From contig CM076848.1 of assembly GCA_039519185.1 (NCBI GenBank), positions 58,802,778 through 58,866,777 of the forward strand: a DNA stretch of 64,000 nucleotides. Direction: 5' to 3'. This DNA is from Astragalus membranaceus. Taxonomy: Eukaryota; Streptophyta; Magnoliopsida; Fabales; Fabaceae. Positions 9,839-19,494 of the stretch are shown here, piece after piece. A program made the translations under genes and the position numbers. Position 1 is the stretch's first letter. The number at the start of each line of letters is the position of its first letter. A model generated the notes under the pieces. The model was not told the DNA's origin and did not search any database. It saw only the letters and a program-made list of their open reading frames with translations.

Positions 9839-11515
9839 TGTAACATCCCCAATTTTACATTGAATTATATTACTTTTTTTATTGTAAGCATTGGTTGTTA
9901 TTAAGAGTTTAGTTTTAATTAATTTTTCATATCCATAATAGAAGTAACTAAGAGTTATTTGAATTATGGTTAGTGGGTTATAATTAGGTGTAATATATTG
10001 TGTTTGGCTGCTGGTTGGATGTTAGGTTAGATAGAGATTGTACGATCTCTATCTAACCTAACATCCGTTTTTACACTCTTCTGTTGTTTTGCTCATAACT
10101 TCCGCTACACATATTGTTTTGCATTGATTTTTGTTTCAGTAGAAACTAGATTGAGTTTACTTCATAATGGGCACTGAAAGCATATAATTACATCAAGAAT
10201 TGGTAGAGAAATCTGGGGTACAAATTACACATAAGAGCTCTAACTCATATATACCCTACTGTAGTAATTTGAGGATAACTCTCTGTACAAAGCTTAGATT
10301 GAAAAGGTGTTTGTATCTTTGGAAACTAGACTAAATTCCCTTCAATTAGGACATCTATTTTGCTGCATTTGGTTAAGAATTTTAAGAGACAATCAGGTTA
10401 TAATTTGAGCAATATGTTTTGTCTTGTTTCTGCACCTATGCATCTTCTTTTAATAAAATGTACTAATTGGTTGGTTATCTTACAAAATAAAAATCATATT
10501 CATAATTTAGACATTTTAATCTTTCCAACGACTGGTCATTGGCTCAAATCCGACATTGTTTGATATTTTAATAAAATCACCAAAGTCAATGTATTGTTGT
10601 TGAAAATTCTGCATAGATAATTACAAGTAGAATGACACTTGAATTGTGTAGAATGAGTTCCTGTATGTTTACAGTTCTAACCAAACATGATTGTTACATG
10701 AATTACCTTTGGTATGGAGTACTATATGAGGAGCTAATCTATGATGTGAGAATTTTTGTTTTCATGTATTTGATTTGTTTTCGTGGAATGTCGTTAGCTG
10801 CAACGAAGAGACAATCCAGCCTATGAGTTAAATGCTCATAGTATTTGTATGTCGTTAGCTGCAACGAAGAGACAATGCAGCCTATGAGTTAAATGCTCAT
10901 AGTATTTGTATGCCGTTAGTTGCAACGAAGAGATAATGCAGCCTATGAGTGAAATGCTCATAGCCCTTTTAGATTGCCGTTTGCCGTGACGAAGAGATAA
11001 TGCGGTCTGTGATTTCCGTTTGCCGTGACGAAGAGATAATGTGGTCTATGTGCACATAGTATAATAAGTTATCCTATTTATGATATTTGTGACACGTGTA
11101 TGAAATTTGATGATGAACTTTTTGTGTAAAGTGATTTTTTTGTCCTATTTGTTGTACTTCTTTGTTGTTATCCTAGAGTTGTATTTTAATTGAAAACACT
11201 TGCTCATGATCTATATTTTCTATGTCGTAGAGAGGATTTTTCATATCTCGCACACAGATATGGCTGGAAACATAAAATAAAACTGTTTTATTTATATATT
11301 CTATGTTACTGAGTTGTGGTATTCACTATGTTTGGGGTGATGTTTCCAGGTAACAGATAACATTGGAAAGCTGAAGAGTATATCAGGATTGCTCGCCAGC
11401 AGTCCAATGTGGAGTGTCAGTCACCTCACCGGATCACAATCAGAGTCAGTCATAGATTCAAGGGATCTTATTGTTGGCTAAGTTAGTTATGTCTTATGAA
11501 ATTTAGGATGTCACA
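9839..11515. mobile_element. Solo LTR E, 1,677 bp
   Basis: It begins TGTAACATCC and ends GGATGTCACA, near-perfect inverted termini of TG...CA form, with the 5-bp TSD TCATT on both sides. No second LTR, PBS or coding region is present, so this is the product of LTR-LTR recombination that removed the rest of the element. The orientation is not certain. The family differs from the Ogre LTRs in this window. Open frames inside are spurious. Confidence 0.85.
10791..11060. repeat. Tandem repeat inside solo LTR E
   Basis: A 61-bp unit with CGTTAGCTGCAACGAAGAG and TGCTCATAGTATTTG starts at 10791, 10852 and about 10913. It is followed by two shorter derived units with TTGCCGTGACGAAGAGATAA. Confidence 0.75.
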
Positions 11516-11520
11516 TCATT
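11516..11520. repeat. Target-site duplication of solo LTR E (right)
   Basis: TCATT, identical to 9834-9838. Confidence 0.85.
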
Positions 11521-12044
11521 GACAGATTTTGCTGGTGTTGGGGATGGAAATAAATCAAATACAAAGGCATTTCAGTCTGCAATAAGTCATCTTAGTCAAT
11601 ATGGTTCTGAGAAAATGGCTTAGTCAATATGGTTCTGAGAAAATGGCTTACTGGTAGTTTTAGCCTCACCAGTCACTTTACTCTCTTTCTTGACAAAGAT
11701 GCTGTTCTCCTTGCTTCTCAGGGATCTCATTTCCACTCCTTTGATTTGATTACTAAGGGCGTGTTTGCTTCTACTAAAAAAATGTCTTTAAGTTCACTTT
11801 TAATCTTGCATCACATAGTTACATTACATCACTTAATTCATCTTTTACATTCAAAAACTATAACAAAAATTTCAACACTATACTATACAGCAACATTATT
11901 GTGCAAGGCATCACCATCATTGCTCCAATCAAATCTCCAAACACAGATGGTATCAACCCAGGTCAGTATTTCAGGATTCTTCAAATTACAAATAATGTTA
12001 CTCTCAAAAATAAAAATAGGACAATAGCATTAAGAATTAAAAGC

Positions 12045-12200
12045 TGTGAAGCACCGACACAGAACTAGACACGACACAGACACGTAGACATCGGTCTGAC
12101 CCTGAATTTAAAAATGGAAGCATGAAGTGTCAGTGTCGGTGTTCGAATTGACACGTGTCGGACACCAAACACGTCTTCAACCTGAAGTGTCAGTGCTACA
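12045..12200. mobile_element. MITE-like element in a GH28 intron
   Basis: The ends TGTGAAGCACCGACAC and GTGTCAGTGCTACA are near inverted repeats and the interior is rich in GACAC/GTGTC. About 156 bp, no coding capacity. A convincing target duplication was not found. Confidence 0.55.
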
Positions 12201-12406
12201 TAGATTAAAAGAAATAGTAGTGTTTGTCAATTGCACGGATTGTGAAAAATAGCAATGTTTCCAAATTCTGCTATGTTATAGCGTCATAGCGCCCCTATAG
12301 CAACTATTTAACATTACTAATGGGCATATCACAAATCGTAGATAATAGCAGTTTGTTCAAATTCTGCTATGCTATAGCACCTCTATAGCTGCTATTTGAC
12401 AAGGCT

Positions 12407-12600
12407 TTGGGAGGGTTTTGGAGGAGAAGGCTTTGGAGGGCTTGCTTTGTATTTTAATATCTATTTGAGATTTTAAAAAATTGAAAGAATAACATGATAG
12501 ATAAGGATAAAATATTGTTAATCATACTTCATTTTTGTTTTTAAACATCTTATAGCTTCATTAATTTAGACCCTTCCCCTCTCCTCCAAAACCCTCCATC
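12407..12600. mobile_element. MITE-like inverted repeat in a GH28 intron
   Basis: GGGAGGGTTTTGGAGGAGAA at 12409-12428 is mirrored by TCTCCTCCAAAACCCTCC at 12581-12598, flanking about 150 bp of AT-rich DNA. Size and form fit a non-autonomous DNA transposon. The exact borders are uncertain. Confidence 0.5.
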
Positions 12601-13341
12601 CAAACATACACCCTTAATTGAAATGATAAGTAGTTACTTAACTCTTCCTCCATTTTGTTCATGATAGATTCTTGCACAAATACAAAAATTGAAGACTGCT
12701 ATATAGTTTCTGGTGATGAGTATGGCATAAAATTTGGATGGCCAACAAAACAACTAGTAATCAGAAGGCTAACATGAATTTCTCCATTCAGTGCAACAAT
12801 TGCCTTAGGAAGTGAGATGTCGGGTGGAATTCAAGATGTAAGAGCTGAAGACATCACAACCATCCAAACAGAATCAGGATTGAGAATTAAAACAGCTGTT
12901 GGGAGAGGAGGTTATGTGAAAGACATATATGTGAAGAGATTGACAATGCATACTATGAAATGGGCATTTAAGATGATAGGTGATTATAACTCACATGCTG
13001 ATACACACTTTGATCCAAATGCCTGGCCTGATCACAAACATACACTAACTATAGAGATATTGTGGCTGAGAATGTTACTATAGCTGCTAGATTTGAAGGA
13101 ATCTCCAATGACCCTTTTAAAGGAATTTGTATTGCTAATGTAACTTTAGGGATGGCAGGTAAGGCTAAGAAAAGACCATGGACATCTACTGATATTGAAG
13201 TGAAGGGATTACTAGTGGGATTACTCCTCCACCTTGTGATTTGTTACCTGATCAAGGACCAGAGAAAATCACAGCTTGTGATCTACCAGCTGAGAATATA
13301 CCTATTGACATGTTGGAGCTTAAGAAATGTACTTATAGCTT

Positions 13342-13861
13342 GTGATTTGTTACCTGACACGTCTACTTAAACGCTACAACTAGTAGCGTACACTCTGGTG
13401 CACGTTTGAAACGTTCTCGCCGTGGTTCCAAACACAGGCTATGTAGGTTCTCAAAAATCATTCATAAATGAATGGTTTTTCAAATTATAGTAATTAAAAA
13501 GCTTAATTTTTGTCTCTCCTAGTTTACGGCTGTTTCAAAGCTAATATTAATCAGCTTTTGCTAGTTAAAGTCTTGCTGTGATTATATTATCAAGAAACAT
13601 TCTAATCTTTAGAAAGGCTTATCACAAGCAGTTAACAAGTTCTTGATTGCAGTTAATGACAAAGATGGCATAGTAAAAGTAATTTTATAATATTCTAAAA
13701 TTAATTGAAACTTAGAAAAAGAACAGAGAATTTTGATGAATTCATTCACAGAACTAATTTCATAATATCTCAAATCTAGTTACAAATGAAGCTATTTATA
13801 GCAGATGTAACTAACTTGATAACCTGTAATTACAAACACGATGAAAACTGTAATATACACA
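13342..13861. other. Intergenic, no feature seen
   Basis: AT-rich sequence without recognisable coding or repeat structure. Confidence 0.5.
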
Positions 13862-14206
13862 TTACTCTTCATAGTCATCCTCCTCACAAGCGTCTTCACC
13901 ATTGTAATATTTGATTGCTTTGTATCCACAGAAATAGACACTGTCATTTGTTGAATTGTGAGAAAGCTCAAACTCTTTCTCCGTAATCAAGTCAAGATGT
14001 GTCTGAGGGATTTCGTCTCTGGAAAGTGTTCCAAGAACAAGTTTCTGGTCATCAACTTTCAAGTAAAGAACAACAGGAGGATCATTTTCTTTGTCTTTCT
14101 TTGCGTCGCCCAGTGCAGCTTGAGATATGTGTATGCATGCATCAAAGTCAACTGGATCTATCTTAACAACTTCCCTAACCTTAACTCCAACACCCCAAAA
14201 CTCCAT
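13862..14206 (-). CDS. HDT: Short HD2-type histone deacetylase / nucleoplasmin-like ORF
   Basis: The 114-residue minus-strand ORF begins MEFWG, the diagnostic N-terminal pentapeptide of plant HD2 (HDT) proteins. These are nucleolar, nucleoplasmin-fold chromatin factors associated with histone deacetylation. The nucleoplasmin-like core follows, with VLYLKVDDQKLVLGTLSRDE and ELSHNSTNDSVYFCGYKAI. The ORF then has a very short acidic tail (EDACEEDDYEE) and stops. Family members are usually about 250-300 residues with a long acidic region and often a C-terminal zinc finger, both absent here. The region covers what are normally several exons with no intron, which suggests a truncated retrocopy, although no poly(A) tail or TSD was seen. 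The frame has no internal stop. A TG/GA-rich leader precedes the ATG at 14210-14265. Expression is unknown. Confidence 0.6.
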   Translation of the reverse strand: MEFWGVGVKVREVVKIDPVDFDACIHISQAALGDAKKDKENDPPVVLYLKVDDQKLVLGTLSRDEIPQTHLDLITEKEFELSHNSTNDSVYFCGYKAIKYYNGEDACEEDDYEE

Positions 14207-14214
14207 TGCAAAAC

Positions 14215-14247
<33 letters not shown>

Positions 14248-14462
14248 GGAGAGAGAGAGAAGCACTGTAGGGTTTTGAGTGTGTAATGAAAGAGCCAATG
14301 AAATGATAACTCTTATTATATAGCTAAACTTCTAATAACAATATTCTGTTACAACTAACTGCAACTAATTAACTAACACACTTTACCAACTTCTGTTGCA
14401 GACTTGGTGTCACAAATAGAACATAATTCCATCAGCAAGTATCTCAAATTCTTGTAAGAAAG

Positions 14463-15050
14463 ATGAGCATGTCATCAAGAAATGGCGATGGACTCACACA
14501 ACCTTGTGCTGCTTGCAAATTTCGACCTCCCTCACTGCATTCTCGCACCATATTTTCCTGAAGATCGTCAAGAGCAATTCCCCAATGCTTATAAATTATT
14601 TGGTGTTAGTAGAATCAGTAATATGATAAAACATGTTGATCCTCATCTTAGAGATACAACTGTGAGTAATATTATTTATGAAGCTGATATGCGTGCTCTT
14701 GGTCCTGTTGGTGGTTGTTATGCTCATATTCAACAACTTCAATCTCAGATTGATTATCTTTCTGCTGAACTTGATTTTACCCTTACACAACTTGCTATTT
14801 TAAGAGGATCTTCTTCTTCGTCTTGGCAACAATTGCAACAACAAGTTTTCCTCAATCATCATAATTATCATCATGACGACGTCTTTAATAATAACAATGA
14901 TGTCAATGCAATGGTTTTGCATCACGGTGGATCTTCTCTTCATTCTAATTATCATTATGTTGATGAACAACACCAAATGACGGTGATCCTAATTCGGAAG
15001 ATATTCATTCAATGAATTACGAGGCTTTACAAGAAGATTATATCGGGGTT
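14463..15050 (+). pseudogene. LBD: LOB-domain (LBD) transcription factor pseudogene
   Basis: LBD proteins are plant-specific DNA-binding regulators with a CX2CX6CX3C zinc-binding block, a GAS block and a Leu-zipper-like coil. The ATG at 14463 reads through CAAC, the first half of the zinc block, but then the frame is lost: the bases for the other two Cys are deleted with a net frameshift near 14520. The downstream frame contains ILAPYFPEDRQEQFPNAYKL, FGVS, NIIYEADMRALGPVGGCY and the coil LQSQIDYLSAELDFTLTQL. A His/Asn-rich tail follows, and a second frameshift near 14978 ends the frame early. Without the zinc block it should not bind DNA. It is divergent from, and about 260 bp away from, the HDT ORF. 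Confidence 0.8.
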
Positions 15051-15119
15051 AAGTGTCTGCCCAATGCGGGTGGATATTTGTATATTATATCGAGTGTGGG
15101 TGACGACCCATGAGGTTAA

Positions 15120-15124
15120 CATAC
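15120..15124. repeat. Target-site duplication of element A (left)
   Basis: CATAC before the 5' LTR of A, repeated at 63227-63231. Confidence 0.9.
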
Positions 15125-15890
15125 TGTCATACCCGAATTTTGTCCTACTAATTGAAAAAACTCAAAATTTTATCGCTTCGCATATCGTTCTAAACGCGGG
15201 TGTCTTTGGCACTCTCGTGCAACGATTTTGTTTGACACTCGCTTTGTTTTCAAAAAAGAGTCCCGAAAAAATAAGAAAAATAATAATAGTAGCTTACGCG
15301 TGTCATGCCTAAACCGTACGTATGTCCTACTATCGGGGGCATTACGTGCGTTTTCGAATTGCGTACGTGCTCCTAGTCTTAACGCGGGCGCGCGTGTCGT
15401 TTCGAGTTGTGCGCGAGGGTTGCGTCAGTATGTGTTATTTTTACCGCTTCTTTTTATTATTGTTAGTGACATAAAAAAATGGTAATGATAAAACAAAATC
15501 AGCTGTCCTTTTTATTTAACTTGTCACACATACAAACAAAAAAATTAAGGTAGATAGTACCAAAAAAAGGGGAAGTCAACTCTTTTTTATACATGGAGAC
15601 AAAAATAAAAACAAAAAAAAACAAAAAATTATTAAAACAAAAATTAAAAAAGGAACAGCAGGCGCTGCTGCCTTTGCTGTTGTGGCTGTTGTTGTGGCAG
15701 GAGGTATTTTGAGGATGAAGCCCAAATTCCTTTCTCATTGCCTCTTGGCTTTTCACTTTTTTGGCAAAAACAGGTTGCTGCCCCTGCTGCCATCCCTTGC
15801 TGCTCCACTGTGTCACTGCTGCAACAGTTTGGTCTCCTGGGGGGTTTTGATCCCCTGCTCAGCACCCACATTACACCATAATTTTTTGCC

Positions 15891-15898
15891 TATAAATA
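15891..15898 (+). promoter_or_regulatory. TATA box of the element A LTR
   Basis: TATAAATA about 770 bp into the LTR, conserved in the 3' LTR at 60635-60642. Transcription would start about 30 bp downstream, giving a long R-U5 leader. Confidence 0.6.
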
Positions 15899-17692
15899 CA
15901 ATGAACAGAAACAGTGTTAAGGGGGAACCAGAGCAAAAGGGGAGGGGGAAGAACAATTCTGAGAAACAACACAGGCGGAGGCACAGCAAACACAAATACA
16001 AAAAAAAGCAGAATAAAATTAGGGGAGAAAAATCAGAGAAAAATACACACGCAAGTGTAGGCAGCAGTAGTAGCAGAGCAAACGGGATAAGCTCAGAAGC
16101 TGGAATATAGGTTGGTACTACCCTGTGTATTCTTAATACCAAAACATGTAGAAAATAGGTGTTTAATTGTTTTTTTGATACTTATTTGTTTAATCCCATT
16201 TATATGCAAACTGTTAGTAACAACTGTTGGTGTTTAAGTATGGGAGGAAACAATAAGTAATTTCTGGAAAACTCAGGATTCAGTGGTGGAAAAATTAGGA
16301 ACAGATTAGGAATAGAAAATAAGCTTTGTAGGAACCTCAAAAACAAATTACGGTTTCTGTCCCTCTTTCTTAGGAAAAGAAATCATGAGTAAAATCAAAT
16401 AGGATTAGAGTTAGGAAAAAACTAGGTTTTAAGGATTCTGTTTTTATAAATAAAATTAGGAAATCAGTCAAAAATATATAAAAAAGAGAGATTCGCATAC
16501 CTGTAAGCTACGACTACCGTAGACGGCGACCGTTCGCCGTAGACAAACTGTTGCCGTCGTCTACCTCCTGTCTCCGTCAATCGTAAGCATCACCACCGAA
16601 GCTCGAAACGCAGCAACACGTTGACACCGTCCGAGCGTCCAGCAACTAAATGCTTCGCCGTCGTTCCTCATGAGTCCGTCGTTATCGTCCTCGCGCCGCC
16701 GTGACCTCCAGCGATCCTCGCGAATCCTTCCTCCCTCCGATGACATCCTTCACCGTGGATCCCTCTCCACCTCCTTCTCCTTCCCATTCTTTCTCATTCT
16801 CATGGTCGCACCACCACGTGCCTCCCTTTCTCCGTCAACACCGTCCACCACCTCTTTCGTCCCCTCTCTCAATTTCTCCCTCTCGCCGTCGTCTTCTCAC
16901 TGTCAAACCACCGGCCCACTAACGCCATTTTCGTGTCCATCTCCGGCGGAAAACCACCGCCGTGGACAAACCGCCATCCCTCACCTTCGCCGGAGCTCAC
17001 ACCCTTCTTTCCCCCCTCGCGCGACTCTCTTCTCTCTCCAACTTCGTCCCTTCTTTCTCTCTCATCGCATAACTCTCTCTCTCTATCAAGCAAACTTCTC
17101 TCTCACTTGTGAACTTGCCGAAACGGCGCAGCAAATCAGGGAGTGAAATTAGGGTTCTGCAAATTGTACTTTACCTTTTATATGCTTGTTTATTTATTAA
17201 TTTAATTTTAAAATATTTCGAAATACTAAGTACACCCCCTTGTTTTACCATATAACACCCTTTGTTTTAATTATACACTCCTCCTAAAAGCCCAAAATTC
17301 GCAGACCAGTGAACCCAAAAACTTAAACTGGGCTACTGCTTCACGCACCCCCCTTAATAATACACCCCCTGTTTCTATGTGCACTTCTTGTTTTAATAGC
17401 TTGCACCCTCCTGCGGAAGCCCATCTTTTAGAATACAGCCCAGTTCACAGAAAACGAACTGGGCCTGATTTCTGCACCCACTATTTTAAAACGCAACCCT
17501 TTTCTGCTAACCACACCCTATTTTGCTACTGCACGCCCTGTTTCTCTTTTTAAATTTTGTTTTTTTCCCCTAAGCAAACTTATTTTTTCACAAACCTTTT
17601 TTTTTCCAAAATAACAGATTTTCTTTTCCCTAAACAAGAATCAATCCCATTGTGAAAACTCTTCAAAATCAAACTTTGTTAGTAGTCTTGCG

Positions 17693-17892
17693 AAGCCTTT
17701 GCTTGCATGATTATCAACAATGAGGTACCAGTGGCGATCACTTGGAGCCTTTACTCAATTGATCATCATGAATGCCTAATTTTCCTAAAGATTTTCACTA
17801 AACCAAAAACTTTGTTAGTAGTCTTGCGAAGCCTTTGCTTGCATGATTATTAACAATGGGGTGCTAATGGTGGTCACTTGGAGCCTTTGCTC
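17693..17892 (+). other. Four CTTT-loop hairpins, A 5' LTR
   Basis: Stem-loop-stem units AAGC-CTTT-GCTT (17693-17704, 17829-17840) and GAGC-CTTT-GCTC (17881-17892). At 17745-17756 the closing pair is damaged (ACTC), while the 3' LTR partner keeps GCTC. Each is followed by a GATTATC/GATCATC-like segment. Confidence 0.55.
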
Positions 17893-17966
17893 AATTGATC
17901 ATCATGAAAGCTCAATTTTCACGATTTAACAAGATAAAAAACAAAAACCTTTTTCTAGACAACCCA

Positions 17967-18172
17967 GAACTACGTAGCTTTGAATTCTCCATCGCACCGG
18001 GAGATACGTAGGAGCGGATACTCTCCATCAAGCACAACAAACCAAAAAACATTTTTCCTTTCTAAGACCAAACACTTTTCCAAAATAAAACATTTTTCAA
18101 AAACAAGAACTACGTTGCTTTGAATTCTCCATCGCACCGGGAGATACGTAGGAGTGGATCTTCCCATCAAGC
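17967..18172 (+). other. Two copies of the U5 two-hairpin module, A 5' LTR
   Basis: Copies at 17967-18033 and 18107-18172 run from GAACTACGT to TCAAGC. Helix 1 pairs CTACGTA with TACGTAG and TCTCC with GGAGA. Helix 2 is a short GGA/TCC stem between GGAG and TCAAGC. See the finding on this module for covariation. Confidence 0.6.
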
Positions 18173-18275
18173 GCGAAAACTAAAGATTTTTCATCAAGTC
18201 ATTCAACAACAAAAGAGGTAAAAACAAAGCATTTTTCCGAATCAACTTTGTAAATCACATATTTAATTAAGGTAA

Positions 18276-18320
18276 CCCTTCTTTGAAGGGACGTTATGGG
18301 GTGCTAATACCTTCCCCATA
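18276..18320 (+). other. Paired hairpins near the LTR end, A
   Basis: CCCTTC/GAAGGG with a TTT loop (18276-18290), then TATGGGG/CCCCATA (18295-18320) around the conserved TGCTAATACCTT. The equivalent places in C and B have different but still complementary stems. Confidence 0.5.
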
Positions 18321-18479
18321 CGTAATTAGACCCCCGAACCCAAATCTAATGGTTCCAAAGACCATTGCTTTCCAAAAGAGGTTTTTCCGATGTTTTACCT
18401 TTAAAAAATATTGGTGGCGACTCTAAAATCCCGTTGTGCGAAGAAAAATCCCTCCAAGGATTTTTCGGGGTGCGACAGC

Positions 18480-18497
18480 TGGCGACTTCACTGGGGA
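18480..18497 (+). other. Primer-binding site of element A
   Basis: TGGCGACTTCACTGGGGA starts 2 nt after the LTR. This type of PBS is described for Ogre elements as complementary to the 3' end of a tRNA-Arg. Confidence 0.8.
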
Positions 18498-19494
18498 TTT
18501 TTTTTCTTAAGTGGGTCAAGCCGATTAATTGAATGTGTGATTTGCTTTGCTGATTTAACATGCTTTGTTTTACCTCCCTTCTTCCTACTTTTGTTCTATT
18601 TTCCATGTCATTTGTTTGCTAGATTTTAGAACATTCATTCTTCTCGGCTCCTTTTCTTTGAGGTAAGCAATGCTTGTAATTATTGTTGACTTCTTAGAAT
18701 GGTTTGTATATTGAAATGATGTATGCATGTTGAACCCTAGGGTAGACGACCTTTTTGTCTGGACTATTCATGGTTTTTCTTGCAGGTGGGGAAGGGTAGT
18801 TATTTCTAGGTGTTGTGCCCTCAACACACACTTCACACCCTATACTTGTGAGCATTGAGTGGGGCCTAAAACCCAAGGTCCGAACAAAAACCTAGGAGAG
18901 TAGGAACGATTAGTGACTGCCATTCGTAGACATTTGTCTGTATGGCTCTCATGAAAGTTTCGCCCAAGAGTACGCTTTGTCATGATGCCTCACACTCGGT
19001 AGCTTTCTACGATTGTGGGTGTCATCATGAGAGAGACTTTAGCTCTTGGTTGCCATTGTGAGGAAGTGATTAGGACCTATATGGGAGGATTACCCTTTTC
19101 GTCGACTCTAGACCCTAGGATTCCCACCCATTGTAGGACACGGGGGCACGCCTTTGTTGTTGCATTAGCTTAGGCATTCCTTTTTCTCAAACTCTATTTC
19201 AAAATTGTAGAAAGTAATTTTCTTTTCCCCTCATAAACACCTACATGAGGTGGCATGTAGCGTGTATCTTTGAAAATGTTCAAAGTACCACCAATAACCT
19301 CATTTTCTTACCCTTTTTCCATGTAAATAACACATCATTTCGCATTCACATCATTTTGCACCATTGCATTTGCACCTGAAAAAAAAATTTTGAAAAAAAA
19401 ACTTTCATCATTTGCATTCTTCATGCATTAAAGTTTGTTTGCCGGAAATCGCAACATAACATCGAACCTTGTCACAGGGGTGTAAGAAAGCAAC
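18498..19494 (+). other. Element A leader with candidate leader intron 18663-18785
   Basis: A non-coding leader between PBS and ORF1. GAG/GTAAGCAAT at 18660-18671 and TTCTTGCAG ending at 18785 form a plausible 123-nt intron with equivalents in B and C. A further hairpin, AGAC-ATTT-GTCT, lies at 18928-18939. I saw no ORF. Confidence 0.5.

Larger units (their letters stand above)
9735..13341 (+). pseudogene. GH28 polygalacturonase-like pseudogene
   Basis: GH28 enzymes hydrolyse the galacturonan backbone of pectin in the cell wall. Recognisable pieces in order: RKAKIEITFFEYNGINC (9759-9810), DFAGVGDGNKSNTKAFQSAI (from 11523), KWLTGSFSLTSHFTLFLDKD (11640-11700), NIIVQGITIIAPIKSPNTDG (about 11890-11958, then a GT donor), IEDCYIVSGD then EYGIKFGWPTKQLVIRRLT (12669-12775), GSEMSGGIQDVRAEDITTIQ to SHADTHFDPNA (12812-13025), and a C-terminal part in shifted frames. 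The NTD and RIK motifs survive, but codons after VSGD that should carry the second catalytic Asp are deleted. There is a nonsense codon after RRLT, frameshifts at about 13050 and 13210, a 28-bp tandem duplication at 11594-11648, and about 130 residues missing between LLASQ and NIIVQG. A solo LTR splits the 5' part. Confidence 0.85.
15125..18477 (+). repeat. Element A 5' LTR (3,353 bp)
   Basis: It starts TGTCATACCC and ends GGGGTGCGACA. The promoter TATA box is at 15891. From about 16500 to 17140 lies a CT-rich leader with long spurious frames. From 17693 on there are four CTTT-loop hairpins, two copies of the two-hairpin U5 module, and the end hairpins at 18276-18320. Confidence 0.9.

Noticed and set aside
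10021..10066. Inverted GGTTAGATAGAGAT / ATCTCTATCTAACC in solo LTR E as a regulatory hairpin
   Set aside because: A real short palindrome, but no second family member is available in the window to judge conservation.
15682..17146. Long open frames in the element A LTR, repeated at 60426-61893
   Set aside because: They lie in the transcribed LTR leader, are Ser/Pro/Arg-rich from CT-rich sequence, lack domains and overlap in several frames; treated as chance ORFs.
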